From Muribaculaceae bacterium (GTDB lineage: Bacteria; Bacteroidota; Bacteroidia; Bacteroidales; Muribaculaceae): DNA of 18,580 nucleotides. Below, piece by piece: positions 7,224 to 14,643 of this stretch. Below the pieces are notes generated by a model. It was given only the letters and a program-made list of their open reading frames with translations, was not told the DNA's origin and searched no databases. The stretch's first letter is position 1. Each line of letters opens with the position of its first letter. A program made the translations under genes and the position numbers. The stretch covers positions 1 to 18,580 of the forward strand of contig JAHHQT010000030.1 in NCBI GenBank assembly GCA_020026215.1. Direction: 5' to 3'.

Positions 7224-7260
7224 GAGGTGACCGTCTTGATGTCGGTCACCTCTTTTCTTT
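7224..7260 (+). terminator. Intrinsic terminator after the DUF3078 gene
   Basis: GAGGTGACCG (7224-7233) pairs perfectly with CGGTCACCTC (7243-7252) around a nine-base loop and is followed by TTTTCTTT. The AAGGAGGTGA at 7221-7230 looks like a Shine-Dalgarno sequence but forms the stem and precedes no start codon. Confidence 0.85.
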
Positions 7261-7302
7261 GAAAATTTTCGCATCGAAAATTCTCTATGCCAAATTTTTA
7301 TC

Positions 7303-7310
7303 TATATTTG
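7303..7310 (+). promoter_or_regulatory. Bacteroidota -7 promoter element TATATTTG
   Basis: Exact TAnnTTTG match 26 bases before ATG 7337, after the preceding terminator. It likely drives the two secreted-protein genes. No -33 element is evident at the usual spacing. Confidence 0.6.
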
Positions 7311-7336
7311 CATCCATAACGCTTAATCAATGAATC

Positions 7337-7921
7337 ATGAAAATAGCCCCCTCTCTCTTTGTTCTATTTCTGCTATCTTTCTTGGAACTGAAAGCCGTGG
7401 ATATTCCCGAAACTGCAAGCATTCTTCCGGGATATGACAAATATTCCGTCATCTCTCATTTCGACAACCGTCCGCTATCAAACGAAGAAGGCGTTTGGTT
7501 TTCTGTGGAAGACGGTTTGAAAGTAGCGATTGAGAATACCGAGCCCGAAAACAAATTGAATCCGTTGTTTCAGATTGTAGCGATTGAGTCCGATGACACA
7601 TCGTTGGACTGCGGACAGATTTTAGGCTATCTGCAAACTTCAGAAAACCATCGGATATTGAGAATGTGGGCATATTCTGAAATGGAAGGCAACGTCTGGA
7701 AAAAGCCTGTAGAGTGCGTTGCCGAACTCGATGAGAGCAATCATTATATGCTAGTCAACAAACCCAAGATAAAATTCAGATTCGCCATTAATCTACTGCG
7801 ATTGTTCCCGTCCTTTATCGACGGACTGAATATCTATCCTTACCTCGACAAAAAGAAAATAAAACCGGGATTCAAGCGCATCTATCCAACACCTAAGTCC
7901 AACGAAATCATCTATTTCTAA
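7337..7921 (+). CDS. Secreted protein of unknown function
   Basis: The 194-aa protein begins with a signal peptide (IAPSLFVLFLLSFLELKA, cleavage near residue 20). The mature part reads as mixed beta: an acidic, strand-rich first half (YSVISHFDNRPLSNEEGVWF) and a basic C-terminal tail (YLDKKKIKPGFKRIYPTPK). One cysteine lies near the middle (LDCGQI) and another in VECVAEL. I do not recognise the family. Its stop codon shares one base with the next ATG (TAATG at 7919-7923), so the two are translationally coupled and probably act together in the periplasm or at the cell surface. Nothing in the neighbourhood identifies a substrate. Confidence 0.75.
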   Translation: MKIAPSLFVLFLLSFLELKAVDIPETASILPGYDKYSVISHFDNRPLSNEEGVWFSVEDGLKVAIENTEPENKLNPLFQIVAIESDDTSLDCGQILGYLQTSENHRILRMWAYSEMEGNVWKKPVECVAELDESNHYMLVNKPKIKFRFAINLLRLFPSFIDGLNIYPYLDKKKIKPGFKRIYPTPKSNEIIYF

Positions 7922-8394
7922 TGAGAACTCTATTCTTCACCATATTGGTCTGTCTGTCAGCTTGTCTTCTTTGCCATGCCGACGAGAAATATAAAGGCGA
8001 ACGCAAGTCTCTCCAATTCAAACAGAAACTGGAACAACTCGCCACTTTGGATACCGAAGAGATCAAAGATTTGATCTCGATTGCCGGGTACAACAAGACC
8101 ATCAAAGACAAGGACGAAACTTTCTATGTGACTAACAACACCGATTTCCGTTTGTCCCGATTGATATTGCAATTCTCCTACTATACGCTAAAGGATGAAA
8201 TGCTGACCGAGAAAGAATATGTATTGGAATGCGACATTCCTTCAAAGGCGACCCGACAACTGGCGGTCAAGTCATTCGACGTACACCACAACCACTATTA
8301 CCACAAAAGCCGTCGCCCCAAACGCGATGCCATTCCCTATAAGGTGGTCTATACACTAAAGCGCGTGGATGTAGCCCTTTCTATCAACGACTGA
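7921..8394 (+). CDS. Small secreted protein with FxLYD-like beta-sandwich
   Basis: The 157-aa protein has a signal peptide (LFFTILVCLSACLLCHA, cleaved before DEK). Residues about 65-130 (YVTNNTDFRLSRLILQFSYY, then VLECDIPSKATRQLAVKSF) have the pattern of FxLYD-like beta-sandwich domains: an asparagine-rich strand, a long amphipathic strand, then a Ile-Pro turn before the last strand. A histidine-rich patch (VHHNHYYHKSRR) follows and could bind metal or be a surface loop. The family is not otherwise recognised. The gene is coupled by TAATG to the upstream secreted protein. Its last 11 bases overlap the end of the convergent EamA gene, and no terminator lies between them. Confidence 0.75.
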   Translation: MRTLFFTILVCLSACLLCHADEKYKGERKSLQFKQKLEQLATLDTEEIKDLISIAGYNKTIKDKDETFYVTNNTDFRLSRLILQFSYYTLKDEMLTEKEYVLECDIPSKATRQLAVKSFDVHHNHYYHKSRRPKRDAIPYKVVYTLKRVDVALSIND

Positions 8395-9301
8395 AAATTT
8401 TCTTGAACGACAAGGCATTGCCTGCATTGACGAAATATACGCCGAAGAAAATCAACGCTACCGACAGCAGTTTCAAAAAGCTGAATGAATCCAATCCCCA
8501 ACAAATGGCGGCAATGGATGCAACCACCGGTTGCACATAATTATACATGCCTGTAACCGTTGGACGCAACACCTTTTGTCCCATAGTCACGAAAATATAG
8601 CTGAGGAATGTACCGCAGAACACCACGAAGAACAAGCCCGAATAGTCCTGCATGGAAACCATAGACCATTCCACTGACGGAAAAGAGAAAAAGGCAAACG
8701 GCAACATACAGACAGAGGCAAAAGTAAACATCCATTTCATGATAGTTACTGTAGAATATTTGCTCACAAAGTTCTTATAGAGGACAATATAGGAGGCATA
8801 GCTCAACTGTGCAAACAGCACGAGTAAATCACCCCAAATGTGATTCTCGTTCTGAGCCATTCCTGCACCACTGCCCAAGACCAGCATCAAAGCACCCGTA
8901 GCACCCATACCGATACCGAGCACCTTCATCCCTGTAATGGATTCTTTCAAGTAGAGCGCAGACAACAACAACGCCCACAACGGCATACTGGTAGCAATGA
9001 TAGAGGCATTCACAGGAGAACTCAACCCTACCCCGAATACGAAACTGCCTTGGTTGAAAACAATCGCCAACAAGGATGCACCGAACAATTTCAGCAAGTC
9101 CTTCTTCGCCACCTTTTCCTTGGGCTTGAACATCGAATATGCCCAAAACAGAATCATGGCTCCAAAAATACGGAACTCTGTCACAATCAAAGGGGTAATC
9201 AAACCTCCCAACATCACCGCTTTGGCAATCGGTGACATCAGTCCCCACATCACATTTGCGCCACCCAAGGCGAAATGACCTCTGACAACTTCTTTACTCA
9301 T
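8384..9301 (-). CDS. EamA-family (DMT superfamily) transporter
   Basis: This is a 305-aa inner-membrane protein with about ten membrane segments arranged as two EamA repeats (roughly residues 5-140 and 155-295). The first repeat begins GGANVMWGLMSPIAKAVML and contains the typical VFGVGLSSPVNASIIATSMPLWALLLSALYL-type helix pair. The second contains GMYNYVQPVVASIAAICWG. The family exports or imports small metabolites such as amino acids, nucleosides or sugars, and the substrate cannot be read from sequence. It is the last gene of the HAD-aroB-EamA set, 31 bases after aroB. An aromatic or shikimate-related substrate is possible but unsupported beyond that position. Its stop codon lies inside the end of the convergent secreted-protein gene. 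Confidence 0.9.
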   Translation of the reverse strand: MSKEVVRGHFALGGANVMWGLMSPIAKAVMLGGLITPLIVTEFRIFGAMILFWAYSMFKPKEKVAKKDLLKLFGASLLAIVFNQGSFVFGVGLSSPVNASIIATSMPLWALLLSALYLKESITGMKVLGIGMGATGALMLVLGSGAGMAQNENHIWGDLLVLFAQLSYASYIVLYKNFVSKYSTVTIMKWMFTFASVCMLPFAFFSFPSVEWSMVSMQDYSGLFFVVFCGTFLSYIFVTMGQKVLRPTVTGMYNYVQPVVASIAAICWGLDSFSFLKLLSVALIFFGVYFVNAGNALSFKKIFSR

Positions 9302-9332
9302 AAAAACAATACCTAAAACGATACTTTAAACC

Positions 9333-10391
9333 TTAAATATGCATCAAATCACGGTAAACATCGAACGCAGCCTTTACTGTATCATCATCGACACGGCAAT
9401 CCACTTCGACTTCACCAATATTTTTTAATAATGAAAAATTACATTCTCCCGACACACTCTTCTTGTCATGATGAATCAAATTCAACAATGAATCGTAATC
9501 ATCGCAAGTAATATAAAATGCTCCGAAATGGCTATATACAAATTGTGCCAATCCATATAGATTTTCACTCGGGAAACCTTTCAACAAATTTGACAATACC
9601 AACTCTACAACCAATCCCCAAGCCACAGCATAACCGTGAGGAACAGGTTTGTTGCGTTCCATCGCCATACTTTCAAAAGCATGTCCTGCCGTATGTCCCA
9701 AGTTCAATGCACGGCGCAAACCCTTTTCCGTAGGGTCCTGCTCAACAATGACACGTTTCACATTCACGGATTCTGTCAATAAATTCAAGAAAGCATCATT
9801 GTCAACGCTTGTAAAATCAAACGACAATAATTTTTGATAAGTCTCCGTTCCCTTCAACAGACCGTGTTTGAGCATTTCTGCAAAGCCCGACTTGATTTCC
9901 TCCAAAGGCAAGGTGCTGAAAAAACGAGTGGAAATCAAAACGGCAACCGCTTCACAAAATACACCGATTTCATTTTTCAAACCGCCGAAATTCACGCCCG
10001 TCTTACCGCCAACGGCAGCATCAACGGCACTCAACAAAGTAGTGGGAACATTGACAAAACGAATACCTCGTTTGAACGTAGCCGCAGCAAAACCGCCCAA
10101 ATCAGTCACCACGCCACCGCCAAGATTCACCACAACGGAATTGCGCGTAGCACCGCCTTTCTGCAAAGCCAAGCACACTTGTTCCACTGTTGACAAATTC
10201 TTGTTTACATCACCGGGAGCAATCGTGATAACCGAGGCTTGACATTCTTCCAGCAAAGTATTGAAATAAGGCAAGACCAATTTTTGTGTATTGTCATCGG
10301 TCAGAAAGAACACCTTATTGCCCTTCAGTTCAGAAAGCACCTCCGTCAATGCGCGAAGCACGTCGTTATCAAAAATCACATTTTGTCGCAT
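9333..10391 (-). CDS. aroB: 3-dehydroquinate synthase
   Basis: The enzyme converts DAHP to 3-dehydroquinate, the second step of the shikimate pathway, using NAD and a divalent metal. At 352 aa it has the usual bacterial length. The NAD-binding GGGVVTDLGGF is at 91-101, VPTTLLSAVDAAVGGKTGVN at 115-134 includes the substrate-binding Lys130, and the metal ligands are Glu172 (SGFAEMLKHG), His233 (NLGHTAGHAFE) and His252 (VPHG). His237 corresponds to the catalytic second histidine of the GHTxGH motif. It starts 15 bases after the HAD phosphatase gene and is followed 31 bases later by the EamA transporter, so the three are probably one operon. Confidence 0.96.
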   Translation of the reverse strand: MRQNVIFDNDVLRALTEVLSELKGNKVFFLTDDNTQKLVLPYFNTLLEECQASVITIAPGDVNKNLSTVEQVCLALQKGGATRNSVVVNLGGGVVTDLGGFAAATFKRGIRFVNVPTTLLSAVDAAVGGKTGVNFGGLKNEIGVFCEAVAVLISTRFFSTLPLEEIKSGFAEMLKHGLLKGTETYQKLLSFDFTSVDNDAFLNLLTESVNVKRVIVEQDPTEKGLRRALNLGHTAGHAFESMAMERNKPVPHGYAVAWGLVVELVLSNLLKGFPSENLYGLAQFVYSHFGAFYITCDDYDSLLNLIHHDKKSVSGECNFSLLKNIGEVEVDCRVDDDTVKAAFDVYRDLMHI

Positions 10392-10406
10392 AATTCTATA
10401 TTCTCC

Positions 10407-11174
10407 CTAGAACGAATAATTTCTTGCACCAATCAGCCATGGCAATTGTTCTGCAAATGCACGCATGGTCGGATAAACGATGTCAGCACCGCTCTTCACC
10501 ATTTCCTCTTTTGGAATAGGGCCTGTTGTAACGGCGACAGTAAAGCAACCTGAAGCATGACCTGCCTGCACACCCAAAGGTGCATTTTCAATCACGATTG
10601 TATTACCCGGTTCTGCCCCAGCTTTTTTCAACCCCATCAAATAAGGTTCGGGATTCGGTTTACCATATTTCACATCGTGGGCAGTCACGCGCAAATCGTC
10701 AGGAAAAGTGCCAGGATAATCTTTGTGAATACGTTCCAAAAGAGTCTTTTGTCCTGAGCCAGTCACCAACACACGTTTGATACCAGCCGAACGCAAAGTG
10801 GTCAACATTTCGAATGTTCCGTCAATTTGATCCACTTCACCCAATTCCATAAAATATTGAGCCTTTTTGGCATACAAATCTTTTGCTTCTTCATCAGAAA
10901 TATCTGTCCTGCCCATTTCACGTTTCATCATCAAACGGATAATGGCAGCTCCCGTCATACCTTCATAAAGGAAGAATTCTTCAGGTGAATATTTCCAGCC
11001 CAATTCATCCGACAATCTGCACCATGCTTTTGAGTGATTCTTCATTGAATCATAAAGCACACCATCCATGTCAATCAATGCAGTGGTGATAGGAGCTTTA
11101 TCTTCTCCCGTACGTTCCAAATAGCGGTCGTAAGCCAATCCCTCTTCTGTAATCTTTCTTTTACCCATTATCAA
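10407..11174 (-). CDS. HAD-family phosphatase (beta-phosphoglucomutase-like)
   Basis: The 255-aa cytoplasmic hydrolase belongs to the HAD superfamily with a helical C1 cap. Motif I is DMDGVLYDS, with nucleophile Asp35 and acid/base Asp37. Motif II is VTGSG with Thr138, and motif III is the lysine in YGKPNPEP (Lys172). Motif IV reads IVIENAPLG (Glu196-Asn197) where many relatives have ED or DD. EN is a recognised variant, so magnesium binding is likely retained. The substrate is probably a sugar phosphate or other small phosphoester. Two starts are possible, ATG 11174 and ATG 11168 (MGKRK), with little to choose between them. It is the first gene of the minus-strand operon with aroB. Confidence 0.88.
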   Translation of the reverse strand: MIMGKRKITEEGLAYDRYLERTGEDKAPITTALIDMDGVLYDSMKNHSKAWCRLSDELGWKYSPEEFFLYEGMTGAAIIRLMMKREMGRTDISDEEAKDLYAKKAQYFMELGEVDQIDGTFEMLTTLRSAGIKRVLVTGSGQKTLLERIHKDYPGTFPDDLRVTAHDVKYGKPNPEPYLMGLKKAGAEPGNTIVIENAPLGVQAGHASGCFTVAVTTGPIPKEEMVKSGADIVYPTMRAFAEQLPWLIGARNYSF

Positions 11175-11285
11175 ATATCATTCTTTTTCAGGCATTTATA
11201 AACAGTTTTACACCATGTCTTTGCCCGTTTTATTTTCTCTTTGCAGTCTTGCGGAATTGCCACAAGATACCATTTTAACAAACTA

Positions 11286-11293
11286 CAAAATTA
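11286..11293 (-). promoter_or_regulatory. Minus-strand -7 element TAATTTTG
   Basis: CAAAATTA on the plus strand reads TAATTTTG on the minus strand, an exact -7 match about 112 bases upstream of the HAD gene start. It is the best candidate promoter for the HAD-aroB-EamA operon. No -33 element is obvious. Confidence 0.45.
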
Positions 11294-11395
11294 CAACAAA
11301 TCAGCCTATTTATTGATTTCTATGCTAATAAATATTGTTAATGGCGATTTCCGCTAAAAAATGAAATTATGTTATGATTTTTCGGCTACAATTCG

Positions 11396-11403
11396 TAAAT
11401 TTG
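11396..11403 (+). promoter_or_regulatory. Bacteroidota -7 promoter element TAAATTTG for phoH
   Basis: Exact TAnnTTTG match 18 bases before ATG 11422. Because it lies downstream of the alternative ATG at 11374, it favours 11422 as the translation start of phoH. Confidence 0.6.
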
Positions 11404-11421
11404 CACTCAGAAATTCCGCTT

Positions 11422-12402
11422 ATGATTGAAAGATTAGTAGTGATTGACAATGTTGACCCGGTAATCTTCTATGGAGTCAACAATTCCAACATACAATTAA
11501 TACGCAGTTTGTTTCCCAAATTGCGCATTGCCGCGCGAGGCTCGCTAATTAAAGCATTGGGCGATGAGCAGGAAACCGCGGACTTCGAAAAGAAAATCAA
11601 AGAATTAGAATCTTATTGTGTAAAATACAACCAACTCGGTGAAGATACCATATTAGACATTGTCAAAGGTAAGCCACCAAAGGAGCTTAAAATGGACGAT
11701 GTCATCATCTATGGGGTGAATGGCAAACCGATTCAGGGCCGTTCAGCCAACCAACAAAAATTGGTCAAGACTTTCCAGGAAAATGATCTTACATTTGCAT
11801 TAGGTCCTGCCGGTACAGGTAAGACTTATGTTGCTATTGCCTTGGCAGTAAGAGCGTTAAAAAACCGCGAAGTCAGAAAGGTGATTTTGTCACGTCCTGC
11901 TGTTGAAGCCGGGGAAAAACTCGGTTTCCTTCCAGGAGACATGAAGGACAAAATTGACCCGTATCTACAACCGTTGTACGACGCATTGGGCGACATGATT
12001 CCTGCCAACAAACTGCAAGAATACATTGAAACCAATGTCATTCAAATCGCACCGTTGGCATTTATGCGTGGGCGTACGTTGAGTGATGCCATCATCATTC
12101 TCGACGAGGCACAAAACACCACTACCCACCAAATCAAGATGTTCTTGACACGTTTGGGTATGAATGCCAAGATGATTATCACCGGTGACATTACACAAAT
12201 CGACTTGCCGCATTCCCAAACATCAGGTTTGATTCAGGCTTTGAAAGTGTTGAACAAAGTACCGGGTATCGGGCGTGTCACCTTTGACAAGAAAGATATC
12301 GTCCGCCACCAATTGGTACAACGCATCGTCGAGGCTTACGAAAAGCACGACGAGGAAATGAGAGCTTTGCGATTGGAAGAAAAGAAACAACAACAAGAAT
12401 AA
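11422..12402 (+). CDS. phoH: PhoH family ATPase
   Basis: This is a cytoplasmic P-loop ATPase of the PhoH/PhoL type, probably acting on RNA. Its precise role is unsettled even in model bacteria. From ATG 11422 it is 327 aa with Walker A GPAGTGKT at 128-135 and Walker B IIILDEAQN at 224-232. An N-terminal segment (FYGVNNSNIQLIRSLFPKLRIAARG) is typical of Bacteroidota members. An upstream ATG at 11374 would add 16 residues, but a -7 promoter element (11396-11403) lies inside that extension and the MIERLVVIDN start matches what I know of relatives. The purC start is 27 bases after its stop with no clear terminator between, so the two are probably co-transcribed. Confidence 0.93.
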   Translation: MIERLVVIDNVDPVIFYGVNNSNIQLIRSLFPKLRIAARGSLIKALGDEQETADFEKKIKELESYCVKYNQLGEDTILDIVKGKPPKELKMDDVIIYGVNGKPIQGRSANQQKLVKTFQENDLTFALGPAGTGKTYVAIALAVRALKNREVRKVILSRPAVEAGEKLGFLPGDMKDKIDPYLQPLYDALGDMIPANKLQEYIETNVIQIAPLAFMRGRTLSDAIIILDEAQNTTTHQIKMFLTRLGMNAKMIITGDITQIDLPHSQTSGLIQALKVLNKVPGIGRVTFDKKDIVRHQLVQRIVEAYEKHDEEMRALRLEEKKQQQE

Positions 12403-12429
12403 ATACTAAACAGATATCAAAATCTTTTT

Positions 12430-13383
12430 ATGGCTACGACTTTATTAAAGACAGACTTCAATTTCCCGGGACAAAAAAGTGTCTATCATGGGAAAGTTCG
12501 TGATGTTTATAACATCAACGACGATTTAATGGTAATGGTTGCAACTGACCGTATTTCAGCTTTTGATGTAATCCTTCCTAAAGGTATTCCATTTAAAGGT
12601 CAAGTGCTTAACCAAATTGCTGCAACATTCTTGGATGCAACTGCAGACATCGTACCAAACTGGAAACTTGCCACTCCGGACCCTATGGTTACCGTAGGTC
12701 TAAAATGCGAAGGTTTCAAAGTTGAAATGATTATTCGTGGCTATTTGACAGGTAGTGCATGGAGAGAATACGAAAACGGATGTCGTGAAATTTGCGGTGT
12801 TAAACTACCGGAAGGTATGAAAGAAAACCAAAAATTTCCAGAACCAATCATCACTCCGACAACTAAGGCAGATGCAGGTCACGATGAAAACATCTCTAAA
12901 GAAGAAATCATCAAACAAGGCATCGTTTCTAAGGAAGACTACGAAGTAATGGAAGGCTACACTCGTGCTCTATTTGCTCGTGGAACTGAAATGGCTGCTA
13001 AAAAAGGACTTATCCTTGTTGATACAAAATACGAATTCGGCAAACGCGACGGAAAAGTTATTTTGATTGACGAAATCCACACTCCTGACTCTTCTCGTTA
13101 TTTCTATGCTGAAGGTTACGAAGAACGTTTCGCTAAAGGTGAGGCTCAAAAACAACTTTCAAAAGAATTCGTAAGACAATGGTTGATTGAAAACGGATTC
13201 ATGGGTAAAGCAGGTCAAAAAGTTCCTGAAATGACAGCAGAATACTGCGAATCAGTTTCTAACCGCTACATCGAACTTTACGAACACATCACTGGTATGA
13301 AGTTTGAAAAAGACACAGACCCACACGTGGCAGATCGTATCGATGAAAACGTTACCAACTACCTAAACTCTTTGAATAAATAA
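12430..13383 (+). CDS. purC: Phosphoribosylaminoimidazole-succinocarboxamide synthase (SAICAR synthase)
   Basis: The enzyme joins CAIR and aspartate with ATP to give SAICAR in purine biosynthesis. The 317-aa length is that of the longer bacterial/yeast-like type. Motifs in order are GKVRDVY at 21-27, ATDRISAFD at 38-46, RGYLTGSAWREY near 105-115, TPTTKA near 143, DTKYEFG at 198-204 and the signature DEIHTPDSSRY at 214-224. It follows phoH at 27 bases and is closed by a strong terminator 15 bases after the stop codon, directly in front of ubiE. Confidence 0.97.
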   Translation: MATTLLKTDFNFPGQKSVYHGKVRDVYNINDDLMVMVATDRISAFDVILPKGIPFKGQVLNQIAATFLDATADIVPNWKLATPDPMVTVGLKCEGFKVEMIIRGYLTGSAWREYENGCREICGVKLPEGMKENQKFPEPIITPTTKADAGHDENISKEEIIKQGIVSKEDYEVMEGYTRALFARGTEMAAKKGLILVDTKYEFGKRDGKVILIDEIHTPDSSRYFYAEGYEERFAKGEAQKQLSKEFVRQWLIENGFMGKAGQKVPEMTAEYCESVSNRYIELYEHITGMKFEKDTDPHVADRIDENVTNYLNSLNK

Positions 13384-13397
13384 ATCTGAACAATAGC

Positions 13398-13438
13398 AAC
13401 TGTCGGAATTCAGATGAACTCCGACAGTTCTTTTTTTT
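13398..13438 (+). terminator. Strong intrinsic terminator between purC and ubiE
   Basis: AACTGTCGGA (13398-13407) pairs perfectly with TCCGACAGTT (13420-13429) around a 12-base loop, followed by C and eight T (13431-13438). It ends 9 bases before ATG 13448, leaving no space for a promoter after it. Confidence 0.9.
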
Positions 13439-13447
13439 ATTAGAATA

Positions 13448-14185
13448 ATGGATTACAAAGCTGAGAAAATCACCCCTTACGGAACCGACGACAGTAAGAC
13501 CGAGCAAATCAAGGATATGTTTGATTCCATTGCTCCTGCCTATGATTTTATGAACCGTGCCATGACTTTTGGCATTGATAAGATTTGGCGCAGAATCGCT
13601 GTCAAGAAGCTGAAGAAATATTCCATTTCTTCCATTCTTGATGTTGCTACCGGAACGGGCGACTTGGCAATGCTACTTTATCGCAAGTTGAATCCGAAAA
13701 AGATTATGGGTATCGATTTGTCGAGCGGTATGCTTGAAATTGCCAAGAAAAAGGCAGCTGAAAAGAATCTTGACAAATTTATCAACTTTGAAGTTGGGAA
13801 CTGTTTGGAATTGAAATATGCCGATGCCAGTTTCGACGCTGTTACCGTGGCTTATGGCGTGCGTAATTTCGAACATTTAGACAAAGGCTATGCCGAAATG
13901 TACCGTGTATTGAATCCGGGCGGTGTGCTTTGTGTCATCGAATTGTCAACTCCGACCAATCCATTTATCCTCAGCCTTTATAAATTCTATACTCGTCATT
14001 TCATCCCGTTCATCGGACGTTCCATCTCAAAGGATGCTCGAGCTTACAGCTACTTGCCTGAAAGTATTGCGGCAGTGGCACAAGGCGAAGAAATGCTTGA
14101 CATCATGCGTCACGCAGGATTCAAGAACTGCAAATTCCATGCTTTGACATTCGGTACTTGCAGCATCTATATAGGTGAAAAATAA
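13448..14185 (+). CDS. ubiE: Demethylmenaquinone methyltransferase (UbiE/MenG type)
   Basis: This SAM-dependent methyltransferase catalyses the last step of menaquinone synthesis. In an organism of this kind, lacking ubiquinone, the menG role is the expected one. The 245-aa protein shows the N-terminal family signature in variant form (FDSIAPAYDFMNRAMTFGIDKIW), SAM motif I ILDVATGTGDLA at 63-74, the acidic loop GIDLSSGML at 88-96, VAYGVRNFEHL, and YRVLNPGG. ATG 13448 gives the standard N-terminus for the family. A strong terminator lies immediately upstream, so expression must depend on readthrough from purC or on a promoter within or before that hairpin. The stop codon is 2 bases from the end of the convergent RseC-like gene. 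Confidence 0.95.
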   Translation: MDYKAEKITPYGTDDSKTEQIKDMFDSIAPAYDFMNRAMTFGIDKIWRRIAVKKLKKYSISSILDVATGTGDLAMLLYRKLNPKKIMGIDLSSGMLEIAKKKAAEKNLDKFINFEVGNCLELKYADASFDAVTVAYGVRNFEHLDKGYAEMYRVLNPGGVLCVIELSTPTNPFILSLYKFYTRHFIPFIGRSISKDARAYSYLPESIAAVAQGEEMLDIMRHAGFKNCKFHALTFGTCSIYIGEK

Positions 14186-14187
14186 GC

Positions 14188-14643
14188 CTACAATTTTCTT
14201 ACAATTTTCCAGACACAGTTACTGTCCATTCTGATACGTGGATTGATGATGAAATTAAGTGTCATGGCAATCACCAATACTACACAGGTGATTTCTTCAT
14301 CGCGTGTTAACATATAAGCCAAAACAGACAATAGAATCACTAAAGCATAGCGTAGAATCGTTTTGTGTCTGACTATAAAGGCATACCACGGAGTAGCTTT
14401 CATTTCCACCACCACTTCATCACCTATGGCCAAATCGAAGCCGTCATTCTCCTTAATCTTGACAATATTCTGATTGCCTCGAGAACAGGCAGACGATAAA
14501 GAACAGCATTTGCAATCCGATTGATTGACATTCAAATCCACAAAATATAGTCCGTCCTCTATCTTGTAAATGATACCCCTATGTTGCACTTTACTCAACT
14601 GGGGAGCAGGAGCAGATGAACATCCGCAATTGCATTTACTCAT
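14188..14643 (-). CDS. RseC/MucC-like cysteine-rich membrane protein
   Basis: The 151-aa protein resembles the RseC/MucC family: an N-terminal soluble part with a cysteine motif, then two membrane helices (about 97-112 and 118-133) and a short basic tail. The family cysteines appear as C44, C47 and C53 (Cx2Cx5C), with an extra C46. A small beta domain precedes them (HRGIIYKIEDGLYFVDLNV) and IGDEVVVEM follows. RseC-type proteins are tied to redox-active membrane complexes such as Rnf or the SoxR-reducing system, and to sigma-E control in E. coli. Here no rnf genes are near. Unusually, the N-terminus has an additional CNCGC cluster (C4, C6, C8) that could bind metal. The start overlaps the end of the upstream lipoprotein gene as ATGAGTAA, implying coupled translation. 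Confidence 0.8.
   Translation of the reverse strand: MSKCNCGCSSAPAPQLSKVQHRGIIYKIEDGLYFVDLNVNQSDCKCCSLSSACSRGNQNIVKIKENDGFDLAIGDEVVVEMKATPWYAFIVRHKTILRYALVILLSVLAYMLTRDEEITCVVLVIAMTLNFIINPRIRMDSNCVWKIVRKL

Larger units (their letters stand above)
11175..11421. other. Divergent intergenic region between the HAD operon and phoH
   Basis: These 247 bases separate two divergent transcripts and carry a -7 motif for each direction (11286-11293 minus, 11396-11403 plus). No terminator, RNA gene or further ORF is visible. Apart from the promoters the region is plain AT-rich sequence. Confidence 0.5.

Noticed and set aside
7221..7230. AAGGAGGTGA as a Shine-Dalgarno site
   Set aside because: It is part of the left arm of a terminator and no start codon follows at a suitable distance. 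This phylum rarely uses such sites.
9518..10242. Several plus-strand ORFs of 60-124 codons opposite aroB
   Set aside because: They are out-of-frame shadows of aroB. Their translations are low-complexity in Ser/Thr/Lys/Gln and the opposite strand carries unmistakable aroB motifs.
12403..12429. Weak AGAT-atcaaa-ATCT hairpin with T-run between phoH and purC as terminator
   Set aside because: The stem is only four AT-rich base pairs, too weak for a terminator. The two genes are best read as co-transcribed.
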